Shown: positions 10,796 to 21,858 of the stretch, piece after piece
Layout of the letters: every line of letters begins with the position of its first letter
Numbering within the stretch: the first letter of the stretch is position 1
Assembly: GCA_025738555.1 (NCBI GenBank)
Contig: JAOVFP010000002.1
Span: forward strand, 6,076,001 to 6,140,000
DNA: 64,000 bases
Reading direction: 5' to 3'
Origin: Cyathus striatus
Taxonomy: Eukaryota > Basidiomycota > Agaricomycetes > Agaricales > Nidulariaceae
The notes under the pieces: generated by a model
Seen by the model: the letters and a program-made list of their open reading frames with translations, nothing else
What the model was told of the DNA's origin: nothing
The model's database searches: none
Translations under genes and position numbers: made by a program

Positions 10796-13700
10796 GAAAT
10801 TTCTGATTGCTCATTAAGGAACATACCACAATCCTTTGGGAGAGCAGGAGATCCAGTTTTACACTTGCACCAGTTAGATCCATAAATGAAATGTGTCAAA
10901 TCAATTTGGCATATGTCATTATCAGGCAAGATTTGTACAGTTTCAAAACTGCAGAGATGTTTTCTATAATTGAAGGGAACCCAAAATAAAATCTTGTGAT
11001 TGCTATTTTTTACCCATCCATCTGTACCACAAGCTGAAAAGATATTGTGATCTTCTAATAGATCAAGTTCACTTGAATGATCTGAAGAATCATTTGTTTT
11101 CCACACCCTGACAATATTATTATTTGAGCCAAACATCACTTGTGATCCATCTGGAGAAAATGCTACAGATGTCACTGAACCACTGTGGCCTTGAAATGGT
11201 CCAGCAATAGTTTTTCCACTCTTTACATTCCACACTCTGACTGTTTGATCATGTGAGCCAGACACCACTTGTGATCCATCTGGAGAAAATGCTACAGATG
11301 TCACTGAATCACAGTGGCCTTCAAATGGTCCAGCAATAGTTTTTCCACTCTTCACACTCCACACTCTCACTGTTTGATCACATGAGCTAGACACTACTTG
11401 TGATCCATTTGAAGAAAATGCTACAGACATCACCCAATCACTATGGCCTTGAAATGGTTCAGCAATGGTTTTTCCACTCTTCACATTCCACACTGACTGT
11501 TTCATCACGTGAGCCAGACACCACTAGTGATCCATCTGGGGAAAATGCCACAGATGTCACCCAATCACTGTGGCCTTGAAATGGTCCAGCAATGGTTTTT
11601 CCACTCTTCACATTCCACACTCTGACTGTTTGATCACTTGAGCCAGACACCACTTGCAATCCATCTGGAGAAAATGCCACAGATGTCACCCAATAACTGT
11701 GGCCTTCAAATGGTCCAGCAATGATTTTTCCACTCTCTACATTCCACACTCTGACTGTTTGATCACGTGAGCCAGACACCACTTGTGATCCATCTGGAGA
11801 AAATGCTACAGATGTCACCCAATGATTGTGGCCTTCAAATGGTCCAGCAATAGTTTTTCCACTCTTCACATTCCACACTCTCACTGTTTGATCACATGAG
11901 CCAGACACCACTTGTGATCCATCTGGAGAAAATGCCACAGATGTCACCCTACTACTGTGGCCTTGAAATGGTCCAGCAATGGTTTTTCCACTCTTCACAT
12001 TCCACACTCTGACTGTTTTATCATATGAGCCAGACACCACTTGTGTTCCATCTGGAGAAAATGCCACAGATGTCACCCAATTACTGTGACCTTCAAATGG
12101 TCCAGCAATGGTTTTTCCACTCTTCACATTCCACACTCTGACTGTTTGATCACTTGAGCCAGACACCACTTGTGATCCATCTGGAGAAAATGCCACAGAT
12201 GTCACCTTACTATTGTGACCTTGAAATGGTCCAGCAATGGTTTTTCCACTCTTCACATTCCACACTCTGACTGTTTGATCATATGAGCCAGACACCACTT
12301 GTGATCCATCTGGAGAAAATGCTACAGATGTCACCCTACTACTGTGGCCTTGAAATGGTCCAGCAATGGTTTTTCCACTCTTCACATTCCACACTCTGAC
12401 TGTTTTATCATCTGAGCCAGACACCACTTGTGATCCATCTGGAGAAAATGCCACAGATGTCACTACACTACTGTGGCCTTGAAATGGTTCAGCAATAGTT
12501 TTTCCACTCTTCACATTCCACACCCTGATTGTTTGATCATATGAGCCAGACACCACTTGTGTTCCATCTGGAGAAAATGCCACAGATGTCACTAAATCAC
12601 TGTGGCCTCTAAATGGTTCAGTAGTGAGATTGACATTTGTTATACTTCGCACTCTGATAGTATTGTCATAAGAGCCAAACACCACTTGTCTTCCATTTGG
12701 AGAATATGCCACACAACTCACTTCTGAACTGATATAGCATACAGATAGAATTGATGTGTCCCAGTCTCTATTTCTCCCTTTCCTAATAGAAGGTATATTT
12801 CTATAGAATGGAGAGAAATGTTTCCAAATCAATGAGTTTTCTGGTGCAAATGCTAAAGCTGATATATATAAGTGAGATAAACTTCTACTAATGGGAATGT
12901 AGAAATTTATAATAAATTTTATTCCATCTTCAATGAAATTGAGTTCTGTTGATTTTATCTTTATAAAAATCTCAGTACTTTATTGGTATTAATTCAATCA
13001 ATAACATACCTTTGTAGATAATGATAGTTGTTTCAACATTTCTTCTGCTTTCTGTATCTCATTTAAGACACTCATGATTTCCAACCAATATAAAAAATTT
13101 GTAAATAAGAACATTTTTAGTTCCTGAACTAAAGAAATAAAATGATGTGGTTCACTTTCATTCATTTCAATGTAATGCATGTTCCAATATTTACAGCAAT
13201 ATTGAAGATATGATGGTATATATTGGCTAATTTTTATTAGCTCAATATCTTCATTTATTGTATATGATGAGTCAATATTGCAAATATTAAATTTTAATTG
13301 ACTATTGAGAATCTTAAATATTGCTTTTGTCATGGTTTTCATTATTTTGTTTTGGTTGATTTTTAATTTTTCATTTTGAATCCCATTGAATAAAAATTCA
13401 ACAAATGATAAATGATGAAATGTAATATGGTTATCATTCATTGATATAACTGGAAGAAGATAACCTATGATTCTAGAGACCTCTTTTGCAACATTATTGC
13501 CATCAATATTAAGGAAGTAAGTAATATCCTCTCTGTGCAATGGTGACTTTGCCAAGCATATTGTTCCCAACACTTGCCTGACAATTTCCTGCCTTTGTGG
13601 TGTCCATTTACCAAATGAAGTTTGTAGTATTTGATCATAGAGAACCTCAACACCTTGGTTTACTTCTCCAAGAAGAACTTGGTCAATTTTTTCTTCAGGT

Positions 13701-14723
13701 GAAAGCTGTTCAACTTCATCAGTTATTGTGATGTACTTAACTGCTGTTGATGCCCAAATGAATAAACCTGCAGCTCTTTCAGTCATCTGATGTAATTTTT
13801 TGTCCATTGACTCAAGTTGTAATTCATTCTGATAGTTTTCAAAACTTTCCTTTAGAAAGATAAATATATCATGATTGATTTCTTGGTCATGGTTAGAATC
13901 TGTTTCCAATTTAATTATCTTGTATAAGTTTTTATTCTCAATTATATCTAGTAGAGAACCAGGCCTTCCAGTTAAAATGAGCTTAAAATGTTTAGGAAGT
14001 TTAACCCAATTTTGTAAAGTTTTTTTCAGATATATAAAATTATTGTATGGTTTGCATTCATCAAGAGCATCAATAACAAATGCAGGTGGGTCATGTTTAA
14101 GTTGTTCATAACAAGTAATCAGTGGATCTTCAATCAGGTGTTTGAAATGCCATTCAATACTTCCAAGCTGGAAGTTGTTATCAAGATGTTCTACAATTTT
14201 GTCTTTCAAAAATGAATACTTTGACTTGGAAGCTAAATCTGCAGTTATTGTTCTCCAAACCACAGTGGCATCACTTAAGGTATTATCATCTCTCTTAAAG
14301 AAAACACAGCCACCCAGTCTCTTCCATTCATTTGAGTTAAGAGATTCAACCAAGGTAGAAGCTATTGCAGATTTTCCTGTACCTGGACCCCCAGTGATCC
14401 ACATAATGTTTGGAGTGGTTGCATCTATTAAAATAGTTGATTTATCTTGTGTTATGATTATTTCAATAAATCTACATACCAAAATCTTTCAGCCACTTAT
14501 AAATATCATGCAGAATAGTAACTCTAGTCCCTTCCATACATGAAGGGGGATAGTACAAGTTATGATCAACAGGCTTTAATAGTTTAAGTTTTTCTGTGGT
14601 TTCATCATTCCCCATATTATAATAATTGTTTTGATCGCGACCAACAGCATTCTGCTGCCCGCCAAGAATATTGACATTTTGTGCATTGGGGAGAATTTGA
14701 GTATCTGATGAATTTTCAGCCAT
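10774..14723 (-). CDS. NACHT-WD40 STAND/NLR-like protein (one frameshift in repeat array)
   Basis: Exon 1 is 14480-14723, exon 2 is 13010-14445 and exon 3 starts at 12970; the introns are 34 nt (14446-14479) and 39 nt (12971-13009). Residues 1-40 are Asn/Gln/Gly-rich. The NACHT domain has Walker A GGPGTGKS at residues 100-107 and Walker B FVIDALDEC at about 204-212. A helical region and a linker (LYISALAFAP) follow, then 13 WD40 repeats of 43 aa that are near-identical at DNA level. The C-terminal block (DGWVKN...ILFWVP) is typical of fungal NWD proteins. Such proteins are cytoplasmic NTPase receptors, for example HET-E in vegetative incompatibility. A 2-bp deletion near 11493 breaks the frame after repeat 10 (product about 1063 aa); repeats 11-13 continue in another frame. 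This may be a real lesion or an assembly error in the array. Confidence 0.9.
11120..12700 (-). repeat. 129-bp tandem array encoding 13 WD40 repeats
   Basis: Thirteen units of 43 codons inside the NACHT gene. The framework (VTSVAFSPDG, QVVSGS, TVRVWNVKSGKTIA) is nearly invariant. Variation concentrates at the two residues after GHS (DL, SV, SR, SK, NW, SR, HW, YW, DW, DW, DS, GS) and at the residue after VVSGS (Y, D, Y, S, Y, C, R, S, R, C, H). This pattern matches fungal NWD genes evolving by repeat shuffling plus selection on the binding face. Confidence 0.95.
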
Positions 14724-14825
14724 TGCAAATGCCAGAAAGTTCGACTTTGAACTTGTAAATTGTTAAGTGGTAGTGAGGCGTTTGAGATGACGAGACAAGG
14801 GGAATGAAAGCTACCATGAGCAGAC

Positions 14826-14838
14826 TATATATATAAAA
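14826..14838 (-). promoter_or_regulatory. TATA-like box upstream of NACHT-WD40 gene
   Basis: An alternating TA run (tatatatataaaa on the plus strand) lies about 105 bp upstream of the start codon at 14723. Position and composition suit a core promoter for the minus-strand gene, though TA runs are common nearby. Confidence 0.4.
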
Positions 14839-16469
14839 CACTGCAATATGCCCCTAGCCAACGGATGTGAACGATCAACCATTCATTATCTACTCATTCG
14901 GAAAGAAGTAACTACGATAGGGATACACCTTCTCATTATATATATATCTGACCACATGTGTGTGGCCTTTTCCAGTACATCATAAATAGAAGTGGTTAGA
15001 ACGGGTCGATAATGAAACTAATAGATCCATGAATCTCCCGTCTTTTGAATATGTTATGTTAATTGCCCAATAACCATACACCTTTGATATCGAACGAATG
15101 AAGGCATTGCATTGAGATCAAGCCAGCAGCACTCACGAGGGATGGAACAATCCGATTGGAGAATGAAGTCAATGTGAAAACGATAAACATAACCGCTGGC
15201 AGACGTGTGAATGGTTCCTATCATGTGAGTGCAGCGTGGTCGCAGTTCGGTGGTTTCTCTCTCTGACAGCCGCTTCTCCATATCGATGTACTAACACAGA
15301 TTGCTCCCGGTCGCACAAGAAGATACCCAAGTAGCTCTGTCCGAAAGACGTGGTTCATATGATGCCCACAGTCTTATAGTTGCAAATAGCTTGATACCGA
15401 ACGTCACGGACGTGTTGTAAAACAGTAAACGACAGTGAGTCTCTTCTCCCCTCCCGGAAACCATTTCGTTTAGCACCGCCTCCTTTCGCTTGCTAAGGGT
15501 CATTGAAGCATGAAAGTTACAAGTTAAAAGATATTTTTTCCGTGGCACATCAAGTCTGTTCTTCGCATGGGGTTGAATGTAAACGTGAAGCCGGTATTCG
15601 TGTATTACAATAACACCATCCGGTTCATCTTGTCGAACAGCAGCAACTCTATATTAAGCTATCTCTTCCCTATATATATGAAAGTCCCATGTATCGTGCA
15701 TTGCATGCGTTTCATAGAGAGATGGCAGAGTCGATATCAAGCTGCTATCAGCTTTTATCAGTCATTTATCGAAAACTTGATTGAGTTTCGTATAAGTTAT
15801 GAAGGGATCGATTGACCATTACTCACTACCAGTGCGGGAACTGCTACTGCTTCTGTGTGTTATCGATCATGTCCAACGGATTGGGTTTGGTTAAGATTGA
15901 ATCGCGTCAACAACATGTAGAAGAGGTGTGCGAATGGTCCGAAGTAAAGCTATAAATGGTGCGGGTCCCATGTCGCGTGCATCGCATGCATTTCATAGAA
16001 ATAACATCGGTTCTTATGAGGATACTTATCAGGTAAGTCATATCAGTGAGTCGTCCAATGTCGAGTACCTGATTGAGTTGCGTTGAATAAGACGGGATCG
16101 GTTGACTACGTCTTGTGGGTTATCGATAGTTTATATATAGGGGCTGGTTCAGATTAAAAGTTGATCGCGTGTACAACGGTCAAACGGTCGCCCGCGTGTA
16201 TGCGAATTTGTGCAAATGATCCCAAGGTTCGGCCAGTTCTGCTCAGGCTGGTCGAATATATAAATAGGACAAGCGCATAGCTATCATCGATAAATCGATA
16301 ACAGCTATGTGTTTTCTTTCGTGACCATCGCCGAATAGAACACTTGTAAATGCGATTCAAATGGTAGGTACAATGTAGATGGGTGTGTGACTCTGAGAAC
16401 CCTCACCGAGCCAAGCATCACATGATAACGTTCCGACTTCCATTCGACTCTTTCAGATTCTCTAACGTC
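14839..16469. other. Intergenic with degenerate direct repeat (about 281-bp spacing)
   Basis: No supported gene. Two diverged copies of a block beginning near gtcccatgtatcgtgca occur at about 15684 and 15964. Both continue through similar text (catttcatagag, gattgagtt, gatcggttgac), then ggttatcgat and a gtgcgaat block. Many differences are C/T or G/A at CpG sites. Confidence 0.55.
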
Positions 16470-16514
16470 GACGATGCCAATGACAACCTCAACCCTACCA
16501 TTTCACCACCCCAC

Positions 16515-16885
16515 TCTTACTATCCACTGGGATATTCGACATTACCAAGATACTGATCCACACGCGAGAAGACCTGAGGCCTAAAGACACGCTAGGTCGA
16601 TGTCGTGGGCTAACTGCAGGATTACTTTGGGGTTCTCTTGTTGAACGTCGGCAGTTGTTATTGCTAGAGATTGGGGAAGGCGCAGTCAATGGCGGAGAAG
16701 GACAAGTTCTGTATCACTGGTTCTTTGTTAACAGTAAGCACTGTCTCTGCCACCCATCCCTGCTCATACTTCTACTTAATTGACTCATCGACGCTTCTTT
16801 CTCAGACCATTCTCTAGCACAACATACACTCGCTACGTTTGCCTACGACGAGACTCCGAAGACACCATGGGGATATATCTGTAGT
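16515..16885 (+). pseudogene. Unidentified coding fragment, two exons
   Basis: An open frame runs from about 16520 (FDITKIL, RGLTAGLLWG and LLLLEIGEGA blocks) to 16732. It splices at a GTAAGC donor to an acceptor at about 16806 (tttctcag) and continues in frame (NHSLAQHTLATFAYDETPKTPWGY) until repeat-like sequence starts near 16885. Codon use and the clean splice junction suggest a real gene fragment. No start or end was found and I do not recognise the family. Confidence 0.4.
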
Positions 16886-16889
16886 GGTG

Positions 16890-18195
16890 CGCGCGGGCGA
16901 TACCTTGGGCCCAGGTGGTAGTAGAAGGGGTATACAAGCTTGAGTAGCGGAGACGAGCACGAAGTCAAGTGGTTCCGTGTTCCTTGCAAGACGACAGACA
17001 GCATTCCCTGCTCCCTCTGTAGTTTCATGAAGCGAACCTGAACGTTGCGCCTATTCAAGCGGGAGCTCTGGAACCCTTTTTCGTTCACCGGCAACCGTCA
17101 CGCCTTGCATTACGCCTGCATTTTCGTAATACTCGCCATAACCATGATGTACCCACCTTTTCCGTTACGTCTTTTGTGTGGGCGCGTCCACTAAAAGAGG
17201 GAAATCAGTTAGGGATCGGCCGGTTCACCACACACTATCCCAGCATCCCACGCCTATATGGTTTTCATCCCCTACTTACATCCCCCCGCACGTCTATCCT
17301 TTCACACTGAGCGTCTCCAGCCCATTCTCTAGGACGTCTCTGCTTTATATGTGTGCCTACCACAGCCCTTCGAAGAGAACAAGGGGAAATGGCCGTGTTA
17401 GTTCGCGTCGGCGGTACCTTCCGCTACGATTGTAGTGCAAGGTGGCAGGGATACAGGCTCGAAAGTCGGACATGTGAACCAAGGCAATGTAGAGTTGTCC
17501 TGTGTTCCATCTAGGGCGGTGGCCAGGTTTTTTCCGCCCTCCACGCACGTTCACGAGACAAACCTCACCGTAGCATCAAAAGGACCGTAGTAACGCGCGT
17601 CGGCGGTACCTTACGCTATGAAAAGACATGTACTGCGCCTTTTCCCGTTACGCCTTTTGTGTGGGCACGTTAACGAAAAGAGGAAAATTACTTATGGATC
17701 AGCTGGACACTATCCCAGGGAAGCCTATACCGTTTACGTCCCCTACACCCTCCGTAACGCCTATCCCTTTAGATAGAGCTTCTCCAACCTACTCTTGAAC
17801 ACGTCTCCGCAACCTATGTATGCCTACGACACTGGCCCTTCGAAGAGAATAAGGGGAAAGGACCGTATTAGTGCGCGTCGGCGGTACCGCATGCTATCAT
17901 TGTAGTACGGGCGAGCAGGAATACCGACTTGAGAGTCGGGGATGAGGGCAGGGTGACGTAGAGTGGTCCCGTCGTCCATATAGGACAACGGAGAGCTTGT
18001 CATGCTGTCTGCACCTGAAGGACCGTAGTAATGTGCCTCGGCGGTACCTTACGCTATGGTTGTGGTGCAAACGGACAGGGATACAGAATTGAGAGTCGGG
18101 GATGAGGGCCAAGGTGATGTAGAGTGGCCTCGTGTTCAATCCTGGGGGACGGACAACTTTTCCTGCTCTCTCTGCGCGTTCACGAGACAAACCTC
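16890..18195. repeat. Degenerate tandem repeat, about 480-bp unit with sub-repeats
   Basis: The block starting near 17158 (ccttttccgttacgtcttttg) recurs near 17638. Within the region the phrase gcgcgtcggcggtacctta, with variants, occurs near 17403, 17594, 17874 and 18033, and more weakly near 16895. It is usually followed by ttgtagtgcaa..cagggatac and gagagtcggggatgaggg. GC-rich and non-coding. The array ends exactly where the VPS41 fragment begins. Confidence 0.75.
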
Positions 18196-18204
18196 ACCAT
18201 TGCT

Positions 18205-18770
18205 GTGTGCGGAGAGGTCGTTTATGGTCGAATGTGTACAATTCGGGGAGGGTGAGCGAGCGTATGTGGATTTGACCATCTATACTTGCGCTCCCGATGA
18301 AATCACCTGTTGGGTCGATTGCAATGTCGAGTATGGACGTCATGTGGGGTTTATAAGACTTTATACGTGTGCCGCCGAGAGCTAGAATGTGGATTATTCC
18401 CGCGTGGGTTCCTAGTGCCTGGTGCATGGTTAGAGTGGGATAGTTAGTGAGATGGGGAGAGTATCATGGTGCTATTTGCTATTGCAAGGGCTGAGGCAGA
18501 GTCTTTCTTGAGGAGGTCGGGGAGGGAGTTGGTTATGCGCGAGTATTTGAGTGCGGGCTCGTCTTCCTCTTCTTCTGAGGAAGAGTCTTTGTCCACTTTA
18601 TCGTTATCTTCACCTTCACCTTCTTCCTCTCCCTCTTCCTACCCCTCTACAGATTCCTCCCCCTCAGAACTCTCCACACCATCACTGAACTGCGTAGGAC
18701 TCTCGGTAAACCTCCTGTCAGGACTCTTCTCCTTCTCCTTTCCCAAACTCGAAGGTGAATTAGGCGACAT
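18205..18770 (-). pseudogene. VPS41: VPS41 N-terminal fragment
   Basis: Minus-strand reading gives the N-terminal acidic leader and first WD-type beta-propeller strands of the HOPS subunit Vps41: an EEEEDEPALKYSR block, DLLKKDSASALAIA, LGTHAGIIHIL, RIKSYKPH, GDFIGSASIDGQ and FDHKRPLRT. Vps41 works in vacuolar fusion and AP-3 transport. The start would be at 18770. An in-frame TAG lies near 18637-18639, and the gene stops after the first propeller blades, where repeat DNA begins at about 18200. The rest of the roughly 1000-residue protein is absent. NUP42 copy C lies divergently upstream, so the two probably shared a promoter. Confidence 0.85.
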
Positions 18771-19045
18771 GAATGAGAGGGTATATCTGCTCAGAGGTGC
18801 GGGGGCACGTTCAGCATGGCTTGCTCGAGACAACGTCAATGGGCTGCTTATGGAAGACGTGTCTGGGTGTGTTTGAATTGGGGGGCGTTGCCTTTTGGAC
18901 AGTGAACTCGGGCTTTCACCGTTCACGACGACGACGACGACGACCCACTCACCTCCTCTACTACTTGCACTACGACGCCATTTATACAAGAATAAATAGT
19001 AAATTCCACTCATAATACTATATCTAAACTTGACAAAATACGCAG

Positions 19046-20320
19046 GCAGTCTGTCAATTTTTCCTCCGAGGCCAATGCAAATTCGGCAACAGCTACAGAA
19101 ACGAGCATCCAGCAGATGGGGCGCGTCAGTCTGGGTTCGGTAGTACGTTTCCCTCTCCTCTTCCCTCCATACCACTCCTCTTACTTACCTTACAAGACCA
19201 ATCATGGATCAATCCCCGCCCCAACGCCAACACGAACGAAAAACCCATTCTCCCCTCCAGCCAAAACAGCATCACGAACGACCTAACGCCCCAAAGAGAT
19301 AAACCCATCTGGCCTCTCACGAGCTACGACCCAGAAAAGTATGAGCCGTTGCTTATATCTGGATTAGATGAGAGTCCGGACAAGTTGAGAGTTAAAGCCG
19401 TTCAGGCGGCGAAGAGTGGAAATGTTAATGAATATGTGTGTTCTTTTTTTGTTTTTGTTTTTGGAATGGGGCTGAGTGGGATATATGCAGCTATCATATG
19501 AATTGAATTAGATATGGAAAGCTGAACAAGCTATACAGGTACCTCTCCCCCTTCCTTCCTTACCCACTCACTCACTTACTGACAACGATAGAACGCACAA
19601 AACAACGTATCCCAAGCCTTCCAAACAGCCGCACACAAAGCCACGTTCCAGCACCCCTCGCAAACGCCTCAGCCTCCGCTTCCACCAGCAGTGCATTCGG
19701 CGGAGCCAAACCCGGCGCCTTCACTTCAGGTAGTGCATTCAGCAGTGAAAGCGGAAGCGCATTCGGTGGCTCAAGTACAGGAGATACATTCGGCAGCAGC
19801 GCGTTTGGTGGAACTGGAACTGGAACTGGAAGTGCGTTCGGGGAGGTAGCACATTTGGGAAATCCACTTTTGGTGGTACATCCACCACACCCAGTGCATT
19901 CGGAACATCATCATTCGGCTCATCAGCTACATCCCCCGCTTTCTCCTCTACACCAGCTACAACATCAGCATTCAGCTCTATAACTTCAGCTACATCCTCC
20001 GCATTTGGCTCATCCTCTACACCCTCCACATTTGGCTCTTCCACAATACTAGCTACAACTTCTGCCTTTAGCTCAACTACACCCTCTACAACCTCTGCAT
20101 TCGGCACACCAGCTACGACATCAGTATTCGGTACATCAGCAACAACATCCGTCCTCAGCGCACCCAGCGCATTCGGTAAACCCGCCTTTGGACGATCAGC
20201 ATTCGGCTTGACCACACCTGCACCGGCACATTCTCTACACCCTCTACAGGCGTATTTGGTTCGACACCAGCACCAAGCACAGGAGCATTTTCCACACCAT
20301 CCACGGGCGCATTTGGTGCT
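19046..20320 (+). pseudogene. NUP42: NUP42-like FG nucleoporin, copy C (frameshift, transposon-interrupted)
   Basis: Begins after an acceptor at 19045 with a CCCH-type zinc finger (CQFFLRGQCKFGNSY, RNEH). The third cysteine position is tyrosine (codon 19094-19096), which would weaken zinc binding; copy A retains Cys there. After an intron comes the intact helical region (PQRDKPIWPL, VNEY) that is stopped in copy A, then SAFG repeats. One G is missing near 19843 relative to copy A, shifting the frame. At 20320 a TA-flanked transposon interrupts the repeats; about 50 bp of NUP42 sequence resumes at 21481 and then ends. Both copies are therefore inactive. Confidence 0.85.
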
Positions 20321-20321
20321 A

Positions 20322-21480
20322 AGGTAGACGACTTTCATAATCGACCAACGTCACATGATTAGCGTGACACGTCCTAAAATGGCAATTTCTGCAGCAGCCA
20401 GACTAATTAGTTGAATAACTTCATAGCCAGGCGTGTTCTTGTAGATATGGCTCCAGGGAATTGTGAATAATATCATATTACACGTATATATGTCTTTAGA
20501 TTTCAAATAAATCATGTCTATGTTAACTAGTGGAAGAAATAGTGTTATATGTATGGTACAAAGCATGGAAATGATGCATTAAGGTCGCGTCGCGTCCTCA
20601 TCATGCTAATTATTGACCTAATATCCCTATGCGAAAGAGGTCAATTCGATCTGCCATAGGAAATCTCACCAAAACTGCAGCTGAACATGCACCTAAAAAG
20701 ATAAAATGCGAAAATTTGAAGCCAAAGCAAGGGAAAGAGAATAAATCTGTAAGTGTAATGTGTCAGTACATGTTCGTTTAGATACTAAAACATACCTATA
20801 TCAGTCTAGTACAGAAATACCAACTGAAAAGAATGGATTACACAGCCAACAGTCACAGTTTCGCTGCCACGTATCCAAGGACATTCATAATGCAACTGCT
20901 GAGCCAATTGTACATGTGGTCCTTGAATTCATTTGAATCCAGAGTCATCGCGTGAAGATGTTCTTGAGAAGAACACATTGGCAGCATTGGAATCCATACC
21001 TTTGCAGACAATGCAATGATTTGCGAACAGGTCTCTTAGGTTTATGAATGCATATGAGAGGGGGTTGAATGGAAGGCAGGCCACATGGGCAACACAGGTA
21101 TACCGTGGACATCGTGTCCTTCCAGCTGACATTTATGATGAGCTTGAGAAAGCAAATGTCTTCTAAATGTCCACAAGAAGATTGATCATGGTTCTGAACG
21201 CTGAGCGCTGAGCAATAACCAAGTGATTGATCAACTTCTGAGACTGATGTAGAATTAAAGCAAGAAAATACAACTCCTCAGTGAGCACTCGTCAAAAATT
21301 ATGAAATTTTGTAGATATACTCTATTCATTCATACGTATAAATCCCTGGAGTAATATTTTCTATAATGTATCATACTATTGCTCTATTACCTTTTCGAAG
21401 AATAATTTCCTTTTTAAGATGAATTGTCACGGCGAAGTAACGCTCACGTGACGTTGGTCGATTATGAAAGTCGTCTACCT
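20322..21480. mobile_element. Tc1/mariner-like TIR element inside NUP42 copy C
   Basis: Terminal inverted repeats of about 36 bp begin AGGTAGACGACTTTCATAAT, with TA duplicated at 20320-20321 and 21481-21482. Removing the element restores the NUP42 reading seen in copy A (ggtgc-NN-ngagcg). Length is 1159 bp. On the plus strand at about 21035-21166, an open frame reads FMNAYERGL, GRQATWA and YRGHRVLP, resembling the C-terminus of fungal DDE (IS630/Tc1-type) transposases. The rest of the transposase is absent, so the element is non-autonomous. Confidence 0.88.
20629..20936 (+). CDS. Small lysine-rich ORF within the TIR element (spliced)
   Basis: Exon 1 is 20629-20748 (40 codons). A GTAAGT donor and TATCAG acceptor give an intron at 20749-20804, and exon 2 runs to a TGA at 20934-20936 (43 residues). 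The 83-aa product starts MRKRSIRSAIGNLTK and is rich in Lys/Glu. It may be a decayed transposase N-terminus (basic DNA-binding leader) or a cargo ORF. No domain was recognised. Confidence 0.35.
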
Positions 21481-21858
21481 TATGAGCGTAGGCACAGGAC
21501 AACCTGGTCAATCGGTTGCGCATTTGAGTCCCTCAGAAGACCTATGTATTGTATGGACATCGAGGGTTGAGGAAAATAAGTACAATCGGATCAATATCAG
21601 ATAGGGCCCTAGGGGTGTGGAAGCGAAGAGAATTGATGTCTATGTATTTAGTTAGCCGACAGTGTACGTACTACATACAACTTGCATACTTGCCAAGTTG
21701 CAACTGTCAACAAGTTACTTAATAAAGCGCCTATTGCGCGCCTAAGTATTTAAAGGCGGTTTGACTTTGCATCCACCGGTACTTCAACCCTTCAACCTCA
21801 ACCTACAGGCCTTAAAAACCCCAAAACAACATACGTAAAATTTAGTATTTTTTTCACG

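Noticed and set aside
15054..15548. Two minus-strand ORFs of 75 and 85 codons
   Set aside because: No recognisable domain, no paralogue and no supporting splice or start context; treated as chance.
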